From CAYNJF01 sp964397555 (GTDB lineage Bacteria > Pseudomonadota > Gammaproteobacteria > Berkiellales > Berkiellaceae), in contig CAYNJF010000040.1 of NCBI GenBank assembly GCA_964397555.1, positions 1 through 19,176 on the forward strand: a stretch of 19,176 nt of DNA, read 5' to 3'. Under the pieces are notes generated by a model. The model saw only the letters and a list, made by a program, of their open reading frames with translations, was not told the DNA's origin and did no database searches. Positions within the stretch are counted from its first letter, which is position 1. Each line of letters starts with the position of its first letter. The position numbers were made by a program, and so were the translations under genes. Below, in pieces: positions 5,620 through 13,754 of this stretch.

Positions 5620-8075
5620 TAGTTGGCAACCACGTTGACCAAACGATTGGGCACAACGATGACCTTACGTACGGTCTTGCCTTCGGTATGTTTTTGAACC
5701 GCCTCATGGCTTAAGGCTTGCTGCTCGATGCTTTCTTTATCCGCGTGAGCGGATACATCAATATTAGCTCGAACCTTTCCGTTGACTTGAACGACTAAGG
5801 TTAGGGTATCTTTGACCAACGCGGACTCATCTACTTGCGGCCAATCATGCTCCATGATTGGATGCTCATGACCTAATAGGTGCCACAACTCATGCGTCAC
5901 ATGAGGAACAATTGGGCTGAGCATCAATAAGACACTTTCTAAGACTTCATGACGAAGGCTTTTGTCTTGAGCGCTGACCATCGGTGCATCAGAGAGTGCA
6001 TTCAATAACTCCATCACGGCAGCAATTGCGGTATTAAAGGTATAGCGACGCGCATAATCATCGCGAACCTTAGCAATGGTCTCATGAAGCTTACGGCGCA
6101 AGGCCTTTTGCTCGCGAGTGAGACTTTCAACCACTAAGGGTTCGTATGGTCCTTCGTTGATGTGCGTGGCCACAATGCGCCATAGACGTTTTAAGAAGCG
6201 AAATGCGCCATCAACACCGGAGTCAGACCACTCAAGCGATTGCTCAGGTGGCGAGGTAAACATGATGAACAAGCGCACGGTATCTGCGCCATACTTGTCG
6301 ATCAAAGATTGAGGATCCACGGTGTTCCCTTGGGACTTAGACATCTTTGCCCCATCTTTGAGGACCATGCCTTGGGTCAGCAAGCGCGTGAACGGCTCAT
6401 CGGAGTTAACCAGCCCTAAATCGCGCACCACTTTGTGGAAAAAGCGAGAATAGAGAAGGTGTAAGATCGCATGCTCGATACCGCCGATGTATTGATCGAC
6501 TGGTGCCCAATAGTTGGCTCTATCGTCAATCATGGCCTTGTTTTGATCGACACACGCATAACGTAAGTAATACCAAGAAGATTCAACAAACGTGTCAAAG
6601 GTGTCTGTCTCACGCCTAGCAGGTTTTCCACATTGGGGACAGGCTACCTCAAAAAATTCAGGCATTTTAGCCAAGGGCGAGCCTTGGCCTTCTAAGGTGA
6701 CTTCTTCGGGAAGGACCACGGGTAAGTCCTTCTCTGGAACCGGGACGGAGCCGCAGTCCCCACACTCAATCATGGGGATAGGAGAACCCCAGTAACGCTG
6801 GCGCGAGACGCCCCAATCACGAAGTCTAAAGTTCACTTCACGTTGACCGCAGTCCAAAGCCTCAAGCTTATCCATGATGGACTCACGAGCTTGTTCGGTG
6901 CTTTGACCATCAAATTCACCAGAGTTCACTAAGGTGCCTTCGCCGGTGTAGGCCTGCTCGCTTAAGTTGGCATCAGGCGCATCAATCACCTGAACAATCT
7001 CAATGCCGTATTTTTTGGCAAATTCATAATCGCGAACGTCATGACCAGGAACGGCCATCACCGCACCCGAACCATAATCCATTAAGACATAATTACCAAT
7101 CCAAATGGCAACCGGCTCGCCCGTAATTGGATGGATGGCTTTCATGCCTGTGTCGATGCCTTTTTTCTCCATGGTCGCAAGCTCAGCTTCGGCGACTTTG
7201 ATGTTTTTGCACTCATCAATGAAGGCTTGAACTTCAGGGTTTGATTGACCCACCATGGTGGCAAGCGGGTGCTGAGGGGCTACCGCGCAAAACGTAATGC
7301 CCATAACCGTGTGCGGGCAAGTGGTATACACGTCAAAGCTTGGGACTTGCTCACACTCTTTAACCTTGAAAGAGAAGGTAATCCCTTCGGAGCGCCCAAT
7401 CCAATTGCGTTGCATGATTTTGACTTGTTCTGGCCAGCCGTCAAGTTTATCCAAATCATCCAACAACTGCTGAGCGTAATCGGTAATCTTAAAAAACCAC
7501 TGAGGGATCTGACGACGCTCAACCGGAGCGCCACTTCGCCAGCCTTTCCCATCAATCACTTGCTCATTGGCCAACACCGTGCAATCAACCGGATCCCAAT
7601 TCACCATGGATTGCTTTTTATACACCAACCCCTTTTCATACATCTTGGTGAATAACCATTGCTCCCAGTGATAATAGTCCTTATCGCAAGTCGCTAACTC
7701 TCGGGACCAATCAAAGGCAAGCCCTAAAGATTTGAACTGGGCTTTCATGTTGGCGATGTTTTGCTTGGTCCACTTGGAGGGGGGCACTTGGTGTTTGATC
7801 GCCGCGTTTTCGGCGGGAAGGCCAAAGGCGTCCCAACCAATCGGATGCAGGACGTTTTTGCCATTCATGCGCTGAAAGCGGGCAATCACATCCCCGAGAG
7901 TGTAGTTTCTGACATGACCTACATGGAGTTGACCCGAAGGGTAAGGAAACATGCTTAAGCAATAAAAAGGATCTTTGTCTTTGTCTTCTTTGACTTCAAA
8001 ACAAGCATGCTTATCCCAGTAGGATTGTGCTTTGGTCTCAATCTCACCTGGGTTGTAATATTCTTCGATGGTCAT
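5619..8075 (-). CDS. leuS: Leucyl-tRNA synthetase
   Basis: An 818-residue class I aminoacyl-tRNA synthetase of full length for a bacterial LeuRS. The HIGH-type motif is PYPSGQLHVGHVRNYT (44-59), the KMSKS motif lies at 577-581, and the tryptophan-rich and WGVSRQRYWG segments are in place. Zinc-ribbon cysteine pairs CGDCG (438-442) and CPQCG (479-483) are present. The CP1 editing domain (about 225-415) keeps GSGAVMAVPGHDVRD (335-349) with the conserved Asp residues, but the strongly conserved threonine-rich motif TTRPDT reads TTCPHT (251-256), with Arg to Cys and Asp to His. The start ATG has only a weak GGA ribosome-binding site. It heads the leuS-lptE-holA unit. Confidence 0.98.
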   Translation of the reverse strand: MTIEEYYNPGEIETKAQSYWDKHACFEVKEDKDKDPFYCLSMFPYPSGQLHVGHVRNYTLGDVIARFQRMNGKNVLHPIGWDAFGLPAENAAIKHQVPPSKWTKQNIANMKAQFKSLGLAFDWSRELATCDKDYYHWEQWLFTKMYEKGLVYKKQSMVNWDPVDCTVLANEQVIDGKGWRSGAPVERRQIPQWFFKITDYAQQLLDDLDKLDGWPEQVKIMQRNWIGRSEGITFSFKVKECEQVPSFDVYTTCPHTVMGITFCAVAPQHPLATMVGQSNPEVQAFIDECKNIKVAEAELATMEKKGIDTGMKAIHPITGEPVAIWIGNYVLMDYGSGAVMAVPGHDVRDYEFAKKYGIEIVQVIDAPDANLSEQAYTGEGTLVNSGEFDGQSTEQARESIMDKLEALDCGQREVNFRLRDWGVSRQRYWGSPIPMIECGDCGSVPVPEKDLPVVLPEEVTLEGQGSPLAKMPEFFEVACPQCGKPARRETDTFDTFVESSWYYLRYACVDQNKAMIDDRANYWAPVDQYIGGIEHAILHLLYSRFFHKVVRDLGLVNSDEPFTRLLTQGMVLKDGAKMSKSQGNTVDPQSLIDKYGADTVRLFIMFTSPPEQSLEWSDSGVDGAFRFLKRLWRIVATHINEGPYEPLVVESLTREQKALRRKLHETIAKVRDDYARRYTFNTAIAAVMELLNALSDAPMVSAQDKSLRHEVLESVLLMLSPIVPHVTHELWHLLGHEHPIMEHDWPQVDESALVKDTLTLVVQVNGKVRANIDVSAHADKESIEQQALSHEAVQKHTEGKTVRKVIVVPNRLVNVVAN

Positions 8076-8208
8076 AGTTTATCCAAGGTCAATAAATGCT
8101 CAAAAGAATACCATGAGCCCCTAGTTCAATGCATGTTTTTTGCCCAAGCGAAGACCAATCATAGACCTTTTGGGTCATGAATGTGACTCATAGTGTGTGG
8201 GTTAACTA

Positions 8209-8214
8209 ATTATA
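8209..8214 (-). promoter_or_regulatory. Possible -10 box upstream of leuS
   Basis: An exact TATAAT on the minus strand, about 134 bases upstream of the leuS start, in the 205-base gap after lnt. No convincing -35 box is found, and the resulting leader would be long (roughly 125 bases). The leader contains a small GACC/GGTC inverted repeat around 8164-8176. Confidence 0.25.
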
Positions 8215-8239
8215 TGGGAGGTAGGCGATAAAGAGGCGG

Positions 8240-8266
8240 GTTGAGCGCAGATTTGCTGCGCTCAAC
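8240..8266 (-). terminator. Stem-loop downstream of lnt
   Basis: GTTGAGCGCAG (8240-8250) pairs perfectly with CTGCGCTCAAC (8256-8266), an 11-pair GC-rich stem with a 5-base loop, starting 14 bases after the lnt stop. The minus strand continues CCGCCTCTTTATC, so only a poor T-run follows. Position and stem quality point to the end of the ybeZ-ybeY-corC-lnt transcript. Confidence 0.65.
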
Positions 8267-8280
8267 TGGAGAGACACCGA

Positions 8281-9798
8281 CTACTTTTTGGACAAAAATC
8301 GTTGGCCAAAGGGGATGCCAAAAGAGAGAAGAAGAAGAGCGGTGATAATCCAAGGGCCATATTTAGTCCAAGGGGTTTGGCCCACCATCGGCTCGAAACG
8401 GTTGAACAGGACCGTTTGTTCAAACTGAGGTGCAGCCTGTTTGATGTCTCCGTTTGGTAAGATAATGGCCGTGATCCCGTTGTTGGTGGCTCTAAGAACG
8501 TATTGACCGCTCTCTAGGGCCCGCATTTGAGCAATCTGAAGGTGTTGATTGGGGCCGATGGAGCGACCAAACCAAGCGTCGTTGCTGATGGTGACGATAA
8601 ACTGACTGTCTTTGGCTAGGCGACGTACCAAAAAGGGATACGCAATTTCATAGCAGACCGTGGGGGCGACTTGGTACCCTTTGGCAAACATGGGCTCTTG
8701 TTTCGGCCCTTTTTTAAAAGCCGACATGGGTAAATCAAAAAATTCAATTAGGCCGCGTAGCAGGCTTTCAAAAGGGACATACTCGCCAAAGGGGACTAGT
8801 TGGCGCTTATAATAAACGCCTTGCCCCTGGCCGATACTGACAATCCCATTGTAGAAACTATCGTCGTCCGCAACGACGGGGACGCCAACGATCAAGGCCG
8901 TTTCGGCTTGATTCGCTAAAGCATTCATTCGCTCGAAAAAGGGCTTTGAGTAAGGCAGGGCTAACGGAATGGCCGATTCTGGCCAAATCATGACATCCGC
9001 ATCCAGGTAATCGTTGCTCATTTGCACGTAAGTGTTGGCGATGGAGTCAATCATCTCATTATCCCAGCGCATCGATTGTTCAATGTTTCCTTGAACAAGG
9101 GCGGCACTAAGTTCACCATTGGATACAGTCCAAGGGTGCCCCTTTAGCAAGAAGGCAGCCAGCCAAACCGAGAAACCACAGGCGAGTAAAAGCCCAAGCT
9201 GCTTACGGTTCTTTTTGGCCAAATGCACATATTGATAAATTTCAAACAACACCGCGCAGGAAAATAAGACGGCCCAAGAGATAAGGTAGACACCGCCGAT
9301 TGGGGCCAGCCAAATCAATTGAGTGTCAGTTTGTGTGTAACCGATAAACAACCAAGGGAAGCCAGTTAAGAACCAGCCTCTTAGCATTTCAAAGACCACC
9401 CAAAGCGCTGGAAAGGCAAACAAATGCTTGAGGATCGTGGGTTTAGGAAATACTTTATTTAGGGTATAGACACAAGCAGCGGGGAATAGGGCAAGGAAAA
9501 GGACAAACAAGGCGGTGATCGCACCGCTTATGATCATGGATTCCCCGCCATAGGCATAAATGCTGACGTAAATCCAAGAGGCCCCGAGGCCAAAGAGCCC
9601 TAACCCAAACAAATAACCGTTTCGAAAGGCTTGCTTGGCAGACTTGTCATGAATTGAGTACAAGAAAAAAGTCATGCCCACGAAGGTCATCATGGCCAAG
9701 TTGAAGGGAGCAAAACTTGAGACGATGAGTCCACCACACCCTAGCGGCAATAAGTAGGGCCAGGCTTTTTTGAATGTTGATTTAAGCTTTTTGAGCAC
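8281..9798 (-). CDS. lnt: Apolipoprotein N-acyltransferase
   Basis: A 505-residue inner-membrane enzyme that adds the third acyl chain to lipoproteins. The N-terminal 220 residues hold several hydrophobic segments, followed by a carbon-nitrogen hydrolase (nitrilase-type) domain from about residue 230 to 470 and a final transmembrane helix (about 480-497). The catalytic triad is visible: E274 in WPESAIP, K331 in YYKRQLVPFGEYVPF and C382 in VCYEIAYP. The start is GTG at 9798, 8 bases after AAGGAA; no in-frame ATG lies nearby. The 141-base gap to corC is longer than in E. coli and begins with a short 5-pair hairpin (9920-9937). Order corC-lnt is conserved. Confidence 0.96.
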   Translation of the reverse strand: MLKKLKSTFKKAWPYLLPLGCGGLIVSSFAPFNLAMMTFVGMTFFLYSIHDKSAKQAFRNGYLFGLGLFGLGASWIYVSIYAYGGESMIISGAITALFVLFLALFPAACVYTLNKVFPKPTILKHLFAFPALWVVFEMLRGWFLTGFPWLFIGYTQTDTQLIWLAPIGGVYLISWAVLFSCAVLFEIYQYVHLAKKNRKQLGLLLACGFSVWLAAFLLKGHPWTVSNGELSAALVQGNIEQSMRWDNEMIDSIANTYVQMSNDYLDADVMIWPESAIPLALPYSKPFFERMNALANQAETALIVGVPVVADDDSFYNGIVSIGQGQGVYYKRQLVPFGEYVPFESLLRGLIEFFDLPMSAFKKGPKQEPMFAKGYQVAPTVCYEIAYPFLVRRLAKDSQFIVTISNDAWFGRSIGPNQHLQIAQMRALESGQYVLRATNNGITAIILPNGDIKQAAPQFEQTVLFNRFEPMVGQTPWTKYGPWIITALLLLSFGIPFGQRFLSKK

Positions 9799-9939
9799 GA
9801 GTCATTCCTTGTCATCATGATATGCCAAGAGTTTAGCGGACATGAGTGAATAAGAAAACGCCCGATGGACTTAGAAGCTCAACTTATCAGGGCTTAGGCC
9901 GTATCTCTGGTTAAATCTTGGGCCACAAGCCAGGCCCCA

Positions 9940-10782
9940 TCAAGGGTGCTCAATGGGGGCTGGTAGCGTTAGATTAAGGACTTGGATGCGTCTTGAGTTG
10001 GCTTTTTGAATGGTAAAGGTCATACCATTGATGTCGATGGTCTCTCCTCGTTTGGGCAAGTGCCCAAAGGCTTTTAACACCAACCCGCCGATGGTATCAA
10101 ATTCTTCGTCGGATAAGCTTTGCTCAAAGTGTTCATTAAACTCACGGATGGGGGTGAGGGCTTGAACGCTGTAACTGGAGTCGGTGTGTTGTCGAATCAT
10201 CAAGCCTTCATCGACGTCGTGCTCATCTTCAATTTCACCCACGATTTGCTCTAAAACGTCTTCGATGGTGACAAGGCCTGTGATGGAGCCGTATTCATCG
10301 ACAACCATGGCAAGGTGGTTACGATTGTTGCGAAATTCATTGAGCAAGATATTAAGTCGCTTACTCTCTGGGATAAACACGCCAGGTCTTAGTACATCCC
10401 TTATGTTAAAGCGCTCTTGGCGGCTTGCATCGACTTGGAACTGCAACAAATCCTTGGCGAGCAGGATGCCAATGACCTCATCTTTGGAGTCGCCAATGAC
10501 TGGAAATCGAGAATGAGCCGAGTCAATCACGATGTCACAAATGTCTTTAAATGGGGCGTCTTTGGGCACGACAACCATGTTGGAGGTGGGCACCATGATT
10601 TCGCTGACCTGCATTTCAGAGACATGCAGTGCCCCTTCGATCATGCTTAGGGCCTCGCCATCCAACAGTTCTCGTTGCTGGGCGTCTCGAAGAAGGGCGA
10701 CCAGTTGCTCGCGATCTTTAGGCTCTCCCAACAACGCTTGAGAGATTCGTTCCAACCATGAGCGTTGAGCGTCATCAGCCAT
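9940..10782 (-). CDS. corC: CorC/YbeX transporter-associated CBS-domain protein
   Basis: A 280-residue cytosolic protein with two CBS domains (about residues 60-180; IMVPTSNMVVV and the second repeat ending LVTIEDVLEQIVGEIEDE) and a C-terminal CorC_HlyC domain (from about 195, with FDTIGGLVLKAFGHLPKRGE). The family is linked to magnesium and cobalt efflux and, in E. coli YbeX, to ribosome maturation. I chose the ATG at 10782 (MADDAQRSWLERI), which follows GAGG and aligns with the start of E. coli CorC; two earlier ATGs at 10812 and 10794 lie within ybeY. The chosen start overlaps the ybeY end by 8 bases. Confidence 0.92.
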   Translation of the reverse strand: MADDAQRSWLERISQALLGEPKDREQLVALLRDAQQRELLDGEALSMIEGALHVSEMQVSEIMVPTSNMVVVPKDAPFKDICDIVIDSAHSRFPVIGDSKDEVIGILLAKDLLQFQVDASRQERFNIRDVLRPGVFIPESKRLNILLNEFRNNRNHLAMVVDEYGSITGLVTIEDVLEQIVGEIEDEHDVDEGLMIRQHTDSSYSVQALTPIREFNEHFEQSLSDEEFDTIGGLVLKAFGHLPKRGETIDINGMTFTIQKANSRRIQVLNLTLPAPIEHP

Positions 10783-11227
10783 GTTTTGCCTCATAGGGGT
10801 TATCCATTCCAAGTTCGTTTAATAAAGAGATTTCCAGTGCCTCCATGGCACTCGCCTCGCTTTCGGTTTGATGATCAAACCCTCTTAAGTGCAAGGTGGC
10901 GTGAATCACCATGTGCGCAAAATGATCTTCATAGGTTTTGCCTTGTGCTTTAGCCTCGCTCATGACCACGCTTGGGCACAAGAGGACGTCGCCTAGATAA
11001 TCATCGTCATCAGGCGTCATCGCTTGATTGGCAAAAGAGAGTACATTGGTTGGTTTGTCTTTTTGACGATACTGGCGATTGTAAGATTGGATGGCCGCTT
11101 CATCGACAAACACCATAGACAATGAGGCGCTTTGGCCTTGAAGCGCCTGGGTGACCCAGCGGGTTATCAGGGGATCTTCAGGAACGGCTAAATCTGTCTC
11201 ATTCACAATATGAACTTCGACGTTCAT
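10775..11227 (-). CDS. ybeY: Endoribonuclease YbeY (16S rRNA 3'-end maturation)
   Basis: A 150-residue single-domain metalloprotein needed for 16S rRNA processing and late ribosome quality control. The zinc-binding motif HxxxHxxxxxH is complete: H109, H113 and H119 in HATLHLRGFDH. The upstream conserved stretch YRQKDKPTNVLSF (53-65) includes the essential Arg of the family. The ATG overlaps the ybeZ stop codon (ATGA), and the 3' end overlaps corC, so the three genes are translated as a coupled unit. Confidence 0.96.
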   Translation of the reverse strand: MNVEVHIVNETDLAVPEDPLITRWVTQALQGQSASLSMVFVDEAAIQSYNRQYRQKDKPTNVLSFANQAMTPDDDDYLGDVLLCPSVVMSEAKAQGKTYEDHFAHMVIHATLHLRGFDHQTESEASAMEALEISLLNELGMDNPYEAKHG

Positions 11228-12207
11228 GACTTGTCACCTTTCTCGTCGTCGTAGGCATCCACAATTTTTTGCACCAAAGGATGTCGGACCACATCTTTGG
11301 ATTCAAAATGATTAAACGAAATCCCTTGGACTCCTTTCAATACATCAAGGACATGGATGAGCCCTGAGCGCTCCCCTCGGGGCAAGTCAACCTGAGTGAC
11401 ATCACCGGTGATGACGACTTTGGATGAGAAGCCAATTCGAGTCAAAAACATTTTCATCTGCTCTTTGGTCGTGTTTTGAGCCTCGTCCAAAATCACAAAG
11501 GAGTCATTTAAGGTGCGACCTCGCATGTAAGCAAGGGGCGCAATTTCAATGACGTTGCGCTCAATGAGCTTGTAGGTGCGTTCAAACCCTATCATCTCGT
11601 AAAGGGCATCAAAAAGAGGGCGCAAGTAGGGATCAATTTTTTGGGCCAAGTCGCCCGGTAAAAACCCTAGTCGTTCACCAGCTTCAACCGCGGGGCGAAC
11701 CAAAAGAATGCGTCGCACCTCATCGCTTTGTAAGGCTTGTACGGCGCAGGCGACCGCCAAATAAGTTTTGCCTGTCCCAGCCGGTCCTACACCAAAGTTG
11801 ATGTCATGCGCTTCAATGTTCTTCAAATACGTGGTTTGGTTTGCGGTTCTTGGCTTGATGGTTTGATATTTCAAAGGAATGGCAATAGCCGGCTCATGCG
11901 GACCTTTTGCTTTTTTTACGCTGATTCCCTGAGTGCTTTCTTGAATGGCTAAATGCACTTTATTAGGAGTCAAGTCTTTGTCTTTTTCTGTCTGGCGATA
12001 CAACGATTCAATGAGCTTAGAAGCCACTTGAACAGGCTTATGATCGCCAATGATTTGGAATTGATTACCCCGGTTATGGATTTCGACGCCAAGGCGCTTC
12101 TCGATGAGTCTCAAATGCTCATCAAATCGACCGCAAAGGCTCATGAGCCTCTTATTGTCACCCGGGGTTAGGGTTATGTCTGTTGAACTAATAATCTTTT
12201 CGCTCAA
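11224..12207 (-). CDS. ybeZ: PhoH-like ATPase YbeZ
   Basis: A 327-residue PhoH-family P-loop NTPase that partners with YbeY in RNA metabolism. Walker A is GPAGTGKT (141-148) and Walker B VILDEAQ (238-244). An N-terminal KH-like RNA-binding part (about 15-75) precedes the ATPase core. The start is the rare codon TTG at 12207: the N-terminal sequence STDITLTPGDNKRLMSLCG matches the beginning of other YbeZ proteins, and the first in-frame ATG (codon 22) would remove conserved residues. A four-codon ATG leader (ATGAAAACACATTGA) overlaps the TTG start, so initiation may be coupled to it. The gene overlaps ybeY by four bases. Confidence 0.94.
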   Translation of the reverse strand: MSEKIISSTDITLTPGDNKRLMSLCGRFDEHLRLIEKRLGVEIHNRGNQFQIIGDHKPVQVASKLIESLYRQTEKDKDLTPNKVHLAIQESTQGISVKKAKGPHEPAIAIPLKYQTIKPRTANQTTYLKNIEAHDINFGVGPAGTGKTYLAVACAVQALQSDEVRRILLVRPAVEAGERLGFLPGDLAQKIDPYLRPLFDALYEMIGFERTYKLIERNVIEIAPLAYMRGRTLNDSFVILDEAQNTTKEQMKMFLTRIGFSSKVVITGDVTQVDLPRGERSGLIHVLDVLKGVQGISFNHFESKDVVRHPLVQKIVDAYDDEKGDKS

Positions 12208-12245
12208 TGTGTTTTCATTCGCCTATTAAGACGCCTTACATATTT

Positions 12246-12267
12246 AAGCATATCAATTGTTATGCTT
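12246..12267. promoter_or_regulatory. 22-base imperfect palindrome upstream of ybeZ
   Basis: AAGCATA at 12246-12252 is repeated inverted as TATGCTT at 12261-12267, with CAATTG in the centre; 20 of 22 positions are symmetric. It sits in the AT-rich 110-base gap between miaB and ybeZ, and on the minus strand it includes TTGATA, a near -35 box. It could be an operator over the ybeZ promoter. A weak miaB terminator is an alternative, but the T-run lies on the wrong side for that strand. Confidence 0.35.
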
Positions 12268-12317
12268 TTTTGAAGTGTATCTACAAAAAATAATTTTTTT
12301 CCAATAAAATCAGCTCG

Positions 12318-13643
12318 TTAGTTGATTAATTCGCCTCTCAAAGAGTTTGGCAAAGCGTCGGTAATCTTCACATTGATGAATTGACCAATCAAACTTTGGC
12401 TGCCTCCTGGAAAATTAACCACTCGATTATTTTCAGTGCGACCACTCATTTCCATCGGGTTCTTTTTCGAAGGCCCAGATACCAATATAGACTGGGTGGT
12501 GCCGACCATTTGACGAGAAATGCGCTCAGCGTTGCAACGAAACTCATGTTGCAAACGAGCAAGACGCTCTTTTTTCACGTCCATGGGCACGTTGTCCTCG
12601 AATGAGGCAGCCGGAGTGCCTGGTCTTGGGCTGTAGATGAAGCTGAAGGATTGATCAAAACCAATCTTACGGACCAAATCAAGCGTTTGCTCAAAGTCTT
12701 TATCCGTTTCACCCGGAAAGCCTACGATCATATCGGTTGAAATCGTAATATCAGGTCTTACTTGCTTTAAGGCATGAATTTTTTCTTTGAATTCGAGCGC
12801 TGTGTGGTGTCGAGCCATTTGAGTTAAGATGCGATCGGAGCCACTTTGGACCGGTAGGTGCAAATGATTGGCCAGTTCAGGCACATCTCGGTAAGCCAAA
12901 ATCAACGACTCTGAAAACTCATTCGGGTGCGAGGTGGTAAATCGAATTCGACCAATGCCTTCGATTTGCGCGATGTAGGTGATCAAAAGCCCCAAGTCTG
13001 CTTGGGTGCCATCGTGCATCTTTCCTCGATAGGCATTCACGTTTTGACCAAGCAAGGTGATTTCACGTACTCCCTGGGTAGACAGCTCGTAGACCTCAGC
13101 AATGATGTCATCAAAGGGGCGATCAATTTCTTCGCCGCGGGTATAAGGGACAATGCAATAGGTGCAGTATTTATTGCAGCCTTCTTGAATGGACACGAAA
13201 GCGCTGGGGCCTTCAGCCTTGGGCTCCGGTAAATTATCAAACTTCTCAATGGCAGGAAACGTGACATCAATCGCTGGTTTGCCTTCGTGTTTCACGGAGT
13301 TGAGCAAAGCTGGCAGGCGGTGCAACGTTTGCGGACCAAAGACCACGTCAACGTAAGGGGCGCGCTGTCGAATCGCTTCCCCTTCTTGAGAGGCCACACA
13401 CCCACCAACCCCAATAATGAGATTTGGGTTGGCTTCTTTGAGTGGGCGCCACTGGCCTAATCTTGAAAAGACCTTTTCTTGTGCTTTTTCGCGAATCGAA
13501 CAGGTGTTCATAAGCAGCACATCGGCTTGCTCAGGTGAGTCAACCTTCTCCAAACCATGAGAGGCATTCAACAAATCGAGCATTCTCTTGGAGTCGTACT
13601 CATTCATCTGACAACCCCAGGTTTCTATGTATAGATTCGGCAT
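12318..13643 (-). CDS. miaB: tRNA-2-methylthio-N6-dimethylallyladenosine synthase MiaB
   Basis: A 441-residue radical-SAM methylthiotransferase that converts i6A37 to ms2i6A37 in tRNAs reading UNN codons. The N-terminal domain holds the three conserved cysteines of the auxiliary cluster (C11, C48, C82). The radical-SAM motif GCNKYCTYC gives C156, C160 and C163, followed by IVPYTRG. A C-terminal TRAM domain covers about 372-441. The N-terminus begins directly at MPNLYIETWGCQMN, shorter than in E. coli; an in-frame stop upstream excludes a longer form. The ATG has only a weak ribosome-binding site. It sits just upstream of ybeZ, as in E. coli. Confidence 0.97.
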   Translation of the reverse strand: MPNLYIETWGCQMNEYDSKRMLDLLNASHGLEKVDSPEQADVLLMNTCSIREKAQEKVFSRLGQWRPLKEANPNLIIGVGGCVASQEGEAIRQRAPYVDVVFGPQTLHRLPALLNSVKHEGKPAIDVTFPAIEKFDNLPEPKAEGPSAFVSIQEGCNKYCTYCIVPYTRGEEIDRPFDDIIAEVYELSTQGVREITLLGQNVNAYRGKMHDGTQADLGLLITYIAQIEGIGRIRFTTSHPNEFSESLILAYRDVPELANHLHLPVQSGSDRILTQMARHHTALEFKEKIHALKQVRPDITISTDMIVGFPGETDKDFEQTLDLVRKIGFDQSFSFIYSPRPGTPAASFEDNVPMDVKKERLARLQHEFRCNAERISRQMVGTTQSILVSGPSKKNPMEMSGRTENNRVVNFPGGSQSLIGQFINVKITDALPNSLRGELIN

Positions 13644-13754
13644 ATGTAGCTTGATAACTTATAACGTATAAAAAGGTGTCCAATCATACAAAGTTTTGGG
13701 CATACTGGCTAGGAGCAATTTCCTTGAAGAAAGAAAGGATGGGGCGCCGAGACA

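Noticed and set aside
7245..7655. 136-codon plus-strand frame inside leuS
   Set aside because: Lies wholly antisense to conserved LeuRS sequence; composition and lack of start signals mark it as a shadow frame.
9920..9937. Small GGGCC/GGCCC hairpin right after the corC stop codon
   Set aside because: Only five pairs with an 8-base loop and no T-run; not strong enough to call a terminator inside a conserved operon.
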